Origin: Hyphomicrobium sp.
GTDB taxonomy: Bacteria > Pseudomonadota > Alphaproteobacteria > Rhizobiales > Hyphomicrobiaceae
NCBI RefSeq assembly: GCF_009026145.1
Contig: NZ_WBUE01000007.1
Location: 104,882 to 168,881 of the forward strand
Reading direction: 5' to 3'
DNA: 64,000 bases
The translations under genes and the position numbers were made by a program. Positions 33,017 through 40,947 of the stretch are shown here, piece after piece. Position 1 is the stretch's first letter. Each line of letters opens with the position of its first letter. The notes under the pieces are model-generated. The model was not told the origin of the DNA, ran no database searches, and saw only the letters and a list, made by a program, of their open reading frames with translations.

Positions 33017-34267
33017 CTAAAGGCGCAGCGCGAGCTCAGTTGCCAGCAGCGCCAGGCTCGTTCCCAAGCCGAGCACCGGTACCCAGACGGGCGCGACGAA
33101 GGCGCCCGCTGGTGCTGCCACGCCGTCGATCTTGAGCTTCAGCAGCGCGGCGTTGACGAAGGCAAATACAATGAGCGTCAGCCGCGAGCTCGTCTCGGCG
33201 AGACCCTCGATGGGGAAGGCGAGGGCGAGCACGAGCACGGTGGCGACGACAATGCCGGTTGCCGCCAAGGGCGTGCGCGTACGCGCGCTGATGCGCGCCA
33301 GCGGAGCTGGCAGTAGGTTCTGCGCCGCCATGCCGTAGATGACGCGCGAGCCCATGACCATGAACACGACCACACCGTTGACTGTGGCGGCGATGGCGAT
33401 GGCCGTGATGATGGCAGGCGAGGCACCGGTGACCCGCTCGTAAACGAGGCTTAATGGCGCTGCGGTCTGCGCCAGCTCCTCGCGCGGCACCGTGACGAGT
33501 GCGACCCACACGATGAGCACGTAAAGCAGCGTCACCAGTCCCAGGGTGAGGAAGATCGCCAGCGGCAGCGTGCGCGAGGGCTGCTTCACCTCCTCGGCGA
33601 TGTTGGCGAGCCCCTCGAATCCCGTGAAGGCGAAGAAGGCCAGGAGGACGGCGCTGAAGACGCCGGTCCACGCCGCAGCCCCGCCAAGTCCGCTCCAGGT
33701 TTCGGGCAGGCGCTGGAAGAGGTCGGGCGTATAGGCGGCGCCGATCCCGATGATGATCACGAGGCCGCCGACCTCGATCAGCGTCATGACGCCGGCGAAC
33801 GAGACGGACTGCCAGATCCCCCACGCGGTCAGGGCGCCGAGCGTCAAAACCACGCCGGCGACGATCACACCGAAGGGCAGGTCGAGGAATACGGCTATGT
33901 AGCCGGCACTGCCACGGCTGACCGTTGCCGCAGAAATGATGGCGGTGGCGATGACGATGAGGCCGACGAGGCGCGCAAGCAGGGCCGATTTCAGCCCGGC
34001 ACGCACATAGGTTGCCTCTCCGGCGCTCATTGGCATGCGCGAGGATAGCTCGGCGAAGGACGCTGCCGATGGGGCCATGACGAGGGCGGCGAGCAGGAAG
34101 GCGAGGGGAGCATGCACGCCAGCGCGTGCCACGGCGGGGGCGATGAGTACGTAGATGCCCGCCCCGATCGTCACCCCTAGACCGTAGAGGACGCTCAGCC
34201 ACAGCCCGAGCGAGCGCTGCAGCCCGACCTCGCCTTGGCGCGCTGCCTCGCGTATATCCTCGCTCAC
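33017..34267 (-). CDS. APC-superfamily amino acid permease
   Basis: Polytopic transporter of 416 residues with about 12 transmembrane helices, of the amino acid/polyamine/organocation superfamily. The N-terminal SVLYGLGVTIGAGIYVLIAPA carries the G-[ST]-x-G-x-G-I substrate-binding bend. FAFTGFEGLANIAEEVKQPSRTLP follows in helix VI, the second family block. The start is set at the GTG at 34267, which has a GGGGGGA ribosome site. The upstream ATG at 34342 would nearly overlap the divergent BT1 gene. Substrate not determinable. Confidence 0.87.
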   Translation of the reverse strand: MSEDIREAARQGEVGLQRSLGLWLSVLYGLGVTIGAGIYVLIAPAVARAGVHAPLAFLLAALVMAPSAASFAELSSRMPMSAGEATYVRAGLKSALLARLVGLIVIATAIISAATVSRGSAGYIAVFLDLPFGVIVAGVVLTLGALTAWGIWQSVSFAGVMTLIEVGGLVIIIGIGAAYTPDLFQRLPETWSGLGGAAAWTGVFSAVLLAFFAFTGFEGLANIAEEVKQPSRTLPLAIFLTLGLVTLLYVLIVWVALVTVPREELAQTAAPLSLVYERVTGASPAIITAIAIAATVNGVVVFMVMGSRVIYGMAAQNLLPAPLARISARTRTPLAATGIVVATVLVLALAFPIEGLAETSSRLTLIVFAFVNAALLKLKIDGVAAPAGAFVAPVWVPVLGLGTSLALLATELALRL

Positions 34268-34343
34268 AGTCCGTCCCCCCTGGCTTGTTCGTTCGCCGTG
34301 CTGGGCGACTATAGCGCGCCGAAAGATTCCGGGAGGGAGCACG

Positions 34344-35834
34344 ATGGCGGCAACGGAGGTTTGGAGCGGCGACTACCTCTGGCGGCAGCTCGAGGCGGCG
34401 CTGCTCAATCCCATTCGCGCCTTCCGGCCGCGCTACCTGCCGCTGTTGATGGTCTATTTCGCCTACGGCGCGCTGGGTCTCATCGCCGTCGCGGAGAGCT
34501 TCTGGATCAAGAAGGCGCTCACGTTGAGCCCGGTACAGCTGGCCGAGCTGGCTGTCTGGACCACGCTGCCGTGGACGGTGAAGATGGTATTCGGCGAGCT
34601 GGTCGACAGCGTGCCGATCCTCGGCTCGCAGCGCCGCGTGTATGTGTTCCTAGGCGCGGCGTTCATCGCCGCCGGCATGCTGCTGCTCGCCGGGGCGGCG
34701 GGCGGCTGGCTGACCTTCGCCAGCCCCGAGAACCTCTACCGGCTGGGCGCCTTCGTCAGCGTGCTCGGCGTCGTCATCCAGGACGTCGTCGCCGATGCCA
34801 TGAGCACCGAGGTCGTCGACCGCGAGAATCCGGACGGCACGCCGCGCGCCAAGGCGGAGGTCGACCGCGAACTCGGCATGGTGCAGGTGCTGGGGCGCCT
34901 GGCCCTGTCGCTCGGCATCTTCTGCGTCGCCGGCCTCGCCGGCTGGATCGCCAGCATCTACACCTACGAGACCGTCTTTCTTGCCGGGCTGATCATCCCG
35001 CTCATCTCGGTGAGCGGCGCGGCGCTGATCAAACTGCGCCCAGTGGAGCGGCGCTCGATCGACTGGCGCATCCTTGGCGGCGGCATCGCCTTCGGCATCT
35101 TTGTCCTGGTCGTTGCGCTGGCAGGAGTGCCCTACAATCAGGAAATCGTTTTCATCGTGTCGATGGCAGTGGTGTGCGCCATGCTGTGGCGCATCGTCGG
35201 CCAGCTCGACGCCGAGACGCAGCGCACCATCTTCTTCGCGGCCCTGATCATCTTTATCTACCGTGCCATGCCGCTCGCCGGGCAGGGCTACACCTGGTTC
35301 GTCATCGACGTGCTCGGCTTCGACGAAGCGTTTCAGGGCGTGCTCGCGCAGATCGGTGCTGCGCTGGCGCTCGCCGGCATGTGGCTGTTCTCGGATGCGA
35401 TCACGCGGCGCCCCGTGGCGCAGGTGCTGTTGTGGCTGACGGTGATCACGACGGTGCTGTCGCTGCCGGCTTTCGGGCTGACGCTCGGGCTCGCCGATTG
35501 GACCCAGGAGACGTTCGGCTTCGGCGCGCGTACCATCGCCATCATCGACACGGCGACGACGTCGCCGTTTGCCCAGCTCAGCATGATCCCGCTGCTGACG
35601 CTGATCGCCATCTACGCCCCCGCCGGTCATCGCGCCACGTGGTTCGCGCTGATGGCCTCGCTGATGAATTTGGCGCTCGTCGCCGGCCAACTGCAGACCA
35701 AGTATTTGAACGAAATCTTCGTCGTCAGCCGCGGCCAATACGAGAACCTGCCGTATATCGTCGGGGCCAGTCTCATCATCGGCTTCATCGTGCCGTTGGC
35801 GGCAATTTTCGCCTTTGGGCGCCGGCTGCAATAA
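34344..35834 (+). CDS. BT1/folate-biopterin-transporter-family membrane protein
   Basis: A 496-residue MFS-like protein with about 12 transmembrane helices. FRPRYLPLLMVYFAYGALGL, SFWIKKALTLSPVQLAEL, LPWTVKMVFGELVDSVPILG and SVLGVVIQDVVADAMSTE are the usual BT1 landmarks. Eukaryotic and cyanobacterial members move folates or pteridines; the substrate here is unknown. Tetrahydromethanopterin is used by Fhc-containing methylotrophs, so a pterin link is conceivable. GGGAGG precedes the ATG, which lies 76 nt from the divergent permease start. Confidence 0.82.
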   Translation: MAATEVWSGDYLWRQLEAALLNPIRAFRPRYLPLLMVYFAYGALGLIAVAESFWIKKALTLSPVQLAELAVWTTLPWTVKMVFGELVDSVPILGSQRRVYVFLGAAFIAAGMLLLAGAAGGWLTFASPENLYRLGAFVSVLGVVIQDVVADAMSTEVVDRENPDGTPRAKAEVDRELGMVQVLGRLALSLGIFCVAGLAGWIASIYTYETVFLAGLIIPLISVSGAALIKLRPVERRSIDWRILGGGIAFGIFVLVVALAGVPYNQEIVFIVSMAVVCAMLWRIVGQLDAETQRTIFFAALIIFIYRAMPLAGQGYTWFVIDVLGFDEAFQGVLAQIGAALALAGMWLFSDAITRRPVAQVLLWLTVITTVLSLPAFGLTLGLADWTQETFGFGARTIAIIDTATTSPFAQLSMIPLLTLIAIYAPAGHRATWFALMASLMNLALVAGQLQTKYLNEIFVVSRGQYENLPYIVGASLIIGFIVPLAAIFAFGRRLQ

Positions 35835-35835
35835 G

Positions 35836-35849
35836 TTGATGCGCGTCAA
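35836..35849. promoter_or_regulatory. FixK/FNR-type operator upstream of the host-attachment-like gene
   Basis: TTGATGCGCGTCAA fits TTGAT-N4-GTCAA. Its centre lies about 80 nt before the downstream ATG, compatible with a class II promoter and a leader of about 40 nt. It starts two nucleotides after the stop of the preceding BT1 gene. Confidence 0.6.
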
Positions 35850-35921
35850 TGTCGGGTCAAGGTTTGCCCCCGACACTCGCCTCCCTACATACGCAAGCAT
35901 AGGCAACATAAGAGCGAGGCG

Positions 35922-36377
35922 ATGCCCATGAAGCCGACGACCACCTGGATCCTGATCGCCGACGGCGCGCATGCACGCCTGTTTGCCAACCGCGGACCGG
36001 GCAAGGGCATTGAGGCTGTGCAGGGCGGCGTGATCGAGGGCGATCACCGCTCCGACAGCGAGCTGGTGCGTGGCAGCTTGGGGCGCACGTTCGAATCCGC
36101 CGGCGACATGCGCCATGCCATTGCGCCACGCACCGATCCGCACCGCGAGCTAAAGCGCGATTTCGCCGGGCAGCTGGCCGACATGCTCGATCAGCGGCTG
36201 GCCGAGAAGGCGTATGACCGTCTGGTTCTCGTGGCGCCGCCAAAAGCGCTGGGTGACCTCAGGGCGGCCCTCTCCGAGCAGGTGAAGCCGCACGTTTATG
36301 CCGAGCTCGACAAGGACCTCGTCAAAACCCCAACGGCAGAGCTGCCGCAGCACCTCGGCGCCGTCCTCGCCGTTTAG
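35922..36377 (+). CDS. Host attachment protein-like (baeRF-related)
   Basis: A 151-residue cytosolic protein of the small host-attachment family (WILIADGAHARLFANRGPGKG at the N-terminus, then FAGQLADMLDQRL, YDRLVLVAPPKALGDLR and KDLVKTPTAELPQHL). The family is named from Agrobacterium AttH-region work, but its fold is related to release-factor eRF1 domains and its true role is unclear. It often belongs to low-oxygen regulons, which agrees with the FixK/FNR-type box 72 nt upstream. ATG at 35928 is an alternative start with better ribosome spacing. Confidence 0.82.
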   Translation: MPMKPTTTWILIADGAHARLFANRGPGKGIEAVQGGVIEGDHRSDSELVRGSLGRTFESAGDMRHAIAPRTDPHRELKRDFAGQLADMLDQRLAEKAYDRLVLVAPPKALGDLRAALSEQVKPHVYAELDKDLVKTPTAELPQHLGAVLAV

Positions 36378-36398
36378 CCCCTGCACCTTCCTTTGCCG

Positions 36399-36430
36399 CT
36401 TTTCCCCTCCCCCTGCGGGGAGCGGGAAAG
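36399..36430 (+). terminator. GC-rich hairpin after the host-attachment-like gene
   Basis: CTTTTCCCCTCCCC and GGGGAGCGGGAAAG form an imperfect 14-bp stem around a short CTGC loop, 21 nt after the stop codon. A-T pairs at the stem base give a short U-like tract on both strands. It is a plausible terminator before the copper cassette. Confidence 0.55.
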
Positions 36431-36504
36431 CCTGCGCCGTGTCCGAACTGGCTGTGGCCGCGTGACGCTTGAGCGCCGGCCTGAACACGATTACGCTTTG
36501 CGCC

Positions 36505-36873
36505 ATGGTGTGGGGAGTGAAGCGTACGCATCGCAGGACGGCGGCAGCCTTGGCGCTGCTCGGCGTGGCGTTCTATGCACTGCTGCTCCCCTGGCACCTC
36601 ACGTCTCAGTTCTCCACGCAGCTCTATCGGGCCGAGGTCGGCGTGTTCGCCGATGCACTATGCTCGCCCGACGGCGCCAATCCGGCCATGCCGGCGACGA
36701 GCTGCCCGATCTGCAAGGGCTTAGCTGCGTTCCAGCTCGCCCTCGCCGCGCCGGACGCATGCCCGCTTCCGGTGATGTCGCACGCGACACCCGTCCTTGC
36801 CCTCGCGCAGGACGACGTTGCGGGCGTAGCGCTTCCCACGCCGCGCAGTCGCGGTCCACCCCTCCCAGCCTGA
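36505..36873 (+). CDS. DUF2946-family membrane protein
   Basis: A 122-residue protein with one N-terminal membrane segment (AALALLGVAFYALLLPWHL) and the conserved DUF2946 pattern ADALCSPDGAN followed by SCPICKG. Cys and His pairs suggest metal or redox binding. DUF2946 genes commonly sit beside TonB receptors and YcnI/PCuAC copper proteins, as here. The start at 36505 is the first ATG of the frame; a TTG at 36469 would add 12 residues. Confidence 0.78.
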   Translation: MVWGVKRTHRRTAAALALLGVAFYALLLPWHLTSQFSTQLYRAEVGVFADALCSPDGANPAMPATSCPICKGLAAFQLALAAPDACPLPVMSHATPVLALAQDDVAGVALPTPRSRGPPLPA

Positions 36874-36999
36874 GCGTAACCGCCGCGATCCGCCCGGCCG
36901 CTTTGGGTCGCGCTCGCGTGTGATGTCGCTCGCAACGCTTGCGTAACCGCATGCCGCGCGCCGCGCTGCGTGCAGAAGAGCGTCTGGGAGTTTGCGTGC

Positions 37000-39213
37000 A
37001 TGTATCGGAGTATGGGGCGGCTGCTCGCTTGCGTGGCGGCCATGGGCTTGATGGCTGCATCGGGCGCGCATCGCGCCGCGGCGCAGTCGAAGGACGCGGC
37101 GGTTCCGCTGCCGCCGGTAGTCGTCGAGCAGAGCGCCCCGTCGGCGCCGGCGAAGCCGAGCAAGAAGAAGAGCGCCAAGAAGGCGGCACAGCCAGCGACG
37201 ATTGGTGCCGCGCCTGCGGCGCCGGTGACAACGAGTTCCGCACCAGCCGGCGTTGCCGCCGCGCGCTCGGGCAGCCTTACGGTTCCCAATACGGCCGAAG
37301 CACGCGCCGAGCTGGAGCAGACGCCGGGCGGCGTCGAGCTGGTGCCGGGAAGCGCCTACCAGGGCTCGACCCCCGCGGCGACCATCAAGGACGCGCTCGA
37401 CTACGTGCCCGGCGTGTTCGTGCAGCCGAAGTGGGGCGACGACACGCGCCTGTCGATCCGCGGCTCCGGCCTGTCGCGCAACTTTCACCTGCGCGGCCTG
37501 CAGCTCTACATGGACGGCATCCCGATCAACACGGCGGACGGCTTCGGCGACTTCCAGGAGATCGACCCCACCGCTTACCGCTACATCGAGGTCTACAAGG
37601 GCGCCAATGCGCTGCGCTTCGGCGCCAACTCGCTCGGCGGCGCCATCAACTTCGTGATGCCGACGGGGTATGACGCGGATGCGTTCGGTGCGCGCCTCGA
37701 CGTCGGCAGCTTCGGCTTCCACAAGCTGGCGGCGAGCTCGGGTGGCGTCGCCGGGCCGGCCGATTATTTCATCACCGGCACCTGGCAGGAAGCGGATGGA
37801 TTCCGCGACCACAGCTGGGGCGAGAGCGTGCGCGGAGCGATGAACGTCGGCTATCGGCTGTCGGAGGATGCCGAGACCCGCTTCTACCTCAACGCCAATT
37901 GGGTGCGCCAGCGCATTCCCGGTGCGGTGAGAAAGTCGGTGGCGCTCGCCGACCCGGAGACGGCGGCGGCGATCAATGTCGCCAACGACTACCAGCGCAA
38001 CATTGACACCGTCCGCTTCGCCAACAAGACGGCGGTCCGCCTGGCGCCGGGAACGCTGCTCGAAGTGGGCGCCTTCGGCGTCGACCGGCACCTCATGCAT
38101 CCGATTTTTCGCTGGTTGGATTACAGGTACGACGACTACGGCGGCTTTGCGCGTCTCAACAACGAGCAGCGGATCGCCGGGCACCGCAATCGCCTGATCG
38201 TCGGCGCCAACGTGCACAACGGCACGGTCGATGCGAAACAGTACGCCAACAGTGCGAATGCGCAGAGGGGCGCGCTACTGTCGGCGGTCGAGGACGACTC
38301 GAGCAACGTCTCGCTTTACGCCGAGAACTCGTTCTACTTCCTGCGCGATGTGGCGCTGGTGGCGGGCACGCAGTACCTGCATGCGACGCGGGAGCAGGCG
38401 GTGAACTACACCAGCGTCGGCGATGTGAACGGCAAGAGCGAATTCGATCTGTGGAGCCCGAAGGTTGGACTGTTGTGGGACGTCGATCCGACCTGGCAGG
38501 TGTTCGCCAACGTCTCGCGCAGCGCGGAGATCCCGAGCTTCGGCGAGAACACCGCCGGGACGCCGTTCAACGCGCGCGCGCAGCGGGCAGCGACCTACGA
38601 GATCGGCACGCGCGGTGCGCGCCCGAACTACACCTGGGATGTATCGCTGTATCGCGCCGAGATCGACGACGAGCTGCAGTGCATCACCGTCGTCTTCAGC
38701 ACGTGCTCGGTGACCAACGCCGACAGCACCGTGCACCAGGGGATCGAGGCGGGCCTCGGCGCGGCGCTGCTGCAGTCGCTGTTCGCCGCCGGACGCACGC
38801 CCGACAAGCTGTGGCTCAATGCGGCCTATACCTTCAGCGACTTCCACTTCGACGACGATGCGCTGTGGGGCGACAACGAGCTTCCCGGAGCCCCGCGGCA
38901 TTTCATCCGCACCGAGCTCCTGTACAAGCACCCGTCGGGCGTCTACGCCGGCCCCAACATCGAGTGGGCGCCGCAGGCATACTTCGTTGACAATGCCAAC
39001 ACGTTGAAGACGGCGGCGTATGCCATCTGGGGTATGAAGCTCGGCTTCGATGACGGTGGCCCGATCACCGCCTACATCGAAGGCCGCAACCTGTCCGATG
39101 AAGCCTATATCGCCTCGGCCAGCATCGCCGGCGATCTCAAGGGCGTGGACACTGCGGTATTCGAGCCGGGCAATGGCCGCGCCGTCTATGCCGGCGTGCA
39201 AGTTCATTGGTGA
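37000..39213 (+). CDS. TonB-dependent outer membrane receptor
   Basis: A 737-residue TonB-dependent receptor. After a signal peptide (GLMAASGAHRAAAQ) comes an Ala/Pro/Lys-rich linker (residues about 35-90, including KPSKKKSAKKAAQP), then the plug domain with AATIKDALDYVPGVFVQP, LSIRGSGLSRNFHLRGL and YIEVYKGANALRFGANSLGG. The 22-strand barrel follows, ending in an aromatic-rich YAGVQVHW. Its position between DUF2946 and YcnI-PCuAC suggests copper or a copper chelate as substrate. In a XoxF methylotroph a lanthanophore is also possible and should be tested. Confidence 0.93.
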   Translation: MYRSMGRLLACVAAMGLMAASGAHRAAAQSKDAAVPLPPVVVEQSAPSAPAKPSKKKSAKKAAQPATIGAAPAAPVTTSSAPAGVAAARSGSLTVPNTAEARAELEQTPGGVELVPGSAYQGSTPAATIKDALDYVPGVFVQPKWGDDTRLSIRGSGLSRNFHLRGLQLYMDGIPINTADGFGDFQEIDPTAYRYIEVYKGANALRFGANSLGGAINFVMPTGYDADAFGARLDVGSFGFHKLAASSGGVAGPADYFITGTWQEADGFRDHSWGESVRGAMNVGYRLSEDAETRFYLNANWVRQRIPGAVRKSVALADPETAAAINVANDYQRNIDTVRFANKTAVRLAPGTLLEVGAFGVDRHLMHPIFRWLDYRYDDYGGFARLNNEQRIAGHRNRLIVGANVHNGTVDAKQYANSANAQRGALLSAVEDDSSNVSLYAENSFYFLRDVALVAGTQYLHATREQAVNYTSVGDVNGKSEFDLWSPKVGLLWDVDPTWQVFANVSRSAEIPSFGENTAGTPFNARAQRAATYEIGTRGARPNYTWDVSLYRAEIDDELQCITVVFSTCSVTNADSTVHQGIEAGLGAALLQSLFAAGRTPDKLWLNAAYTFSDFHFDDDALWGDNELPGAPRHFIRTELLYKHPSGVYAGPNIEWAPQAYFVDNANTLKTAAYAIWGMKLGFDDGGPITAYIEGRNLSDEAYIASASIAGDLKGVDTAVFEPGNGRAVYAGVQVHW

Positions 39214-39248
39214 TTATGATGAGAAGAGCAAAGCTTGGGAGACTTGAA

Positions 39249-40229
39249 ATGCTCGTTGATCTGCGCGGCGCTATCGGCGCACTTCTCTGCCTCATTGGGG
39301 CCAGCACCCAGTCCAGCGCGCACGTGTCGCTGGAGGGGAAGCAGGCCAAGGTCGGCGCCGGCTACAAGGCGGTGTTCGGCGTGCCACACGGCTGCGAGGG
39401 CTCGCCGACCACCGAGGTGCGCATCGACATCCCCGAAGGCGTCATCGCAGTGAAGCCGATGCCGAAACCCGGGTGGACGCTGGCGCTTGAGAAGGGTGCG
39501 TACGCGCGCAGCTACGCCTTCTACCACGGCGAGAGCAAGCGCGAGGGCGTGCGCCAAGTGACGTGGAGCGGTGGGGAGCTGCCCGACGAGTATTTCGATC
39601 AGTTCGTGCTGTCGACATTCATCGCTGCCGAGCTGACCCCAGGGGCTAAGCTCTCGTTTCCGGTGACGCAGAAGTGCGCCAACGGCGTGCTGCGCTGGAA
39701 CGAGGCGGCGGCTGAAGGGCAGGACGCGCACGGCCTCGAGCACCCGGCGCCGCAGCTCCTGCTCGTGGCCGGCGAGGGTCAGCACGATCATCATGCGGGC
39801 CATGCCGCCGCTCAGTCGGCCAGCGCCATTGGCGTCGGCGGGGCGTGGACGCGTCCGGTGGCGAACGCGGGAGGGGTTGGCGCCGGATATGGGAAGATCA
39901 CCAACGCCGGGGCCGAGCCGGACGTGCTGCTCGGCGGCTCCTCCGATGCGGCCGAGCGCGTCGAGGTGCACGAGACGACGATCAGCGAGGACGGCGTCGC
40001 CAGCATGAAGAAGCTCGATGCCGTGGAGATCGCGCCTGGCAAGAGCATCGAACTCAAGCCCGGCGGCATGCACCTCATGCTCATCGGGCTCAAGCAGCCG
40101 CTCAAGGAGGGTGATACTTTGAAGGCCAAGCTCAACTTCAAGAGGGCGGGAGCCGTCGATGTCGAGTTTGCCGTGACGGCCGCCGGCCCCGGCGCTAGCA
40201 GCGGGCATGAGCGCATGCACCACCACTAG
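39249..40229 (+). CDS. YcnI-PCuAC fusion, secreted copper-handling protein
   Basis: A 326-residue exported protein joining two domains normally encoded by separate genes. After the signal peptide, the mature N-terminal His starts the YcnI (DUF1775) domain (SAHVSLEGKQAKVG, VFGVPHGCEGSPTTEVRIDIPEG), where the free N-terminal His binds copper. A His-rich linker (GQHDHHAGHAA) leads to a PCuAC domain with the H-x11-M...HxM ligand set (VEVHETTISEDGVASM, GGMHLMLIGL). A His-tail HERMHHH ends the protein. It probably passes Cu(I)/Cu(II) to periplasmic cuproproteins such as CtaC. The start at 39249 has GGGAG 8 nt upstream; ATGs at 39216 and 39219 are possible. Confidence 0.9.
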   Translation: MLVDLRGAIGALLCLIGASTQSSAHVSLEGKQAKVGAGYKAVFGVPHGCEGSPTTEVRIDIPEGVIAVKPMPKPGWTLALEKGAYARSYAFYHGESKREGVRQVTWSGGELPDEYFDQFVLSTFIAAELTPGAKLSFPVTQKCANGVLRWNEAAAEGQDAHGLEHPAPQLLLVAGEGQHDHHAGHAAAQSASAIGVGGAWTRPVANAGGVGAGYGKITNAGAEPDVLLGGSSDAAERVEVHETTISEDGVASMKKLDAVEIAPGKSIELKPGGMHLMLIGLKQPLKEGDTLKAKLNFKRAGAVDVEFAVTAAGPGASSGHERMHHH

Positions 40230-40255
40230 CGGGCAGTCACTCGACCCCCCTCGAC

Positions 40256-40339
40256 GCCATCCCGGCGAAGGCGGGAGGAGGTTGAGGGGGGAGATGGGCG
40301 TGCCCGCTCCCTAGCCTCATCCGCGCAGGCCGGGATGAC
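40256..40339. repeat. REP-like inverted repeat
   Basis: GCCATCCCGGCGAAGGCGGG at 40256-40275 and the partly inverted CGCGCAGGCCGGGATGAC at 40322-40339 bracket a 46-nt spacer. The CATCCCGGC-GAAGGC core is a familiar extragenic palindrome motif in alphaproteobacteria. It lies in the convergent gap between the copper fusion gene and uspA and may act as a transcription barrier. Confidence 0.55.
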
Positions 40340-40349
40340 TGACAGTGTC

Positions 40350-40787
40350 CTACCGGCAAATAAGGAGGGGAACGGTGCTGTGGGCGAGCACGCGCGTCGC
40401 CTGGCTGCCGAGTATGAATTTGGCGATGCCGCGGCGTCCATGCGAAGCCATGACGATCAGGTCGCAGCCGCGCGCCTTCGCCTCCTCGACGATACCCTCG
40501 GCGGCATACTGATCCTTGACGTGCACCGCATCGCACGTGACGCCGAGGCGGGCTGCCGTCTGCTGTACGGCCCCGAGCACCTTCTCGGCGTTGGCAGCGG
40601 CAGCCTTCTCGTACTCCTCGACCGGAAAAGCGACGGCCCACTCTCCGGACACCGCGGCGGTCCAGGGCTCCGTCACCGTGACGGCAGTGACCTTCGATTT
40701 CAGCGTCTTGGCCAGCGCTAGGCCCTGCTCGACGGCGCGCTGGGCGAGGTCGGACCCGTCGGTGGCGATCAGAATGTGCTCATACAT
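40350..40787 (-). CDS. Universal stress protein (UspA family)
   Basis: A 145-residue single-domain UspA protein starting MYEHILIATDGSDLAQ. The C-terminal nucleotide-binding motif is G-2x-G-9x-G-[S/T] (MASHGRRGIAKFILGSQATRV), so ATP binding is expected. The upstream FixK/FNR-type box at 40897-40910 is in suitable register for control by FnrL. Usp proteins are frequent members of low-oxygen regulons. An in-frame ATG at 40838 would add 17 residues without homology. Confidence 0.93.
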   Translation of the reverse strand: MYEHILIATDGSDLAQRAVEQGLALAKTLKSKVTAVTVTEPWTAAVSGEWAVAFPVEEYEKAAAANAEKVLGAVQQTAARLGVTCDAVHVKDQYAAEGIVEEAKARGCDLIVMASHGRRGIAKFILGSQATRVLAHSTVPLLICR

Positions 40788-40896
40788 TTGATGAATTCCT
40801 TGCGCGCATGGCCTGCCAAGCCCGCTCATCATGGACACAATCTCTTAACCGATCGCGACCTGTCTGTGCATCTTCTCATCTGGAAAGCAAGCGGCC

Positions 40897-40910
40897 TTGA
40901 TGCGAGTCAA
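40897..40910. promoter_or_regulatory. FixK/FNR-type operator between uspA and the EEP-family gene
   Basis: TTGATGCGAGTCAA matches TTGAT-N4-GTCAA. Relative to uspA, the box centre is 116 nt upstream, giving a leader of about 75 nt in the class II geometry. The plus-strand gene begins 38 nt away on the other side, so divergent regulation is possible. Confidence 0.6.
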
Positions 40911-40947
40911 ATGACAGGCAAGGTGCGCGCGTGATAGGCCACGCGGC

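Noticed and set aside
34650..36143. 497-codon minus-strand open frame opposite the BT1 transporter gene
   Set aside because: Antisense to a well-supported membrane protein and low complexity in charged residues; not a gene.
36393..36923. 176-codon plus-strand frame overlapping DUF2946
   Set aside because: The alternative frame carries the conserved DUF2946 pattern; this one is Arg/Gly-rich shadow.
36721..38217. 498-codon minus-strand open frame opposite the TonB receptor
   Set aside because: Overlaps two supported plus-strand genes and shows no recognisable domain.
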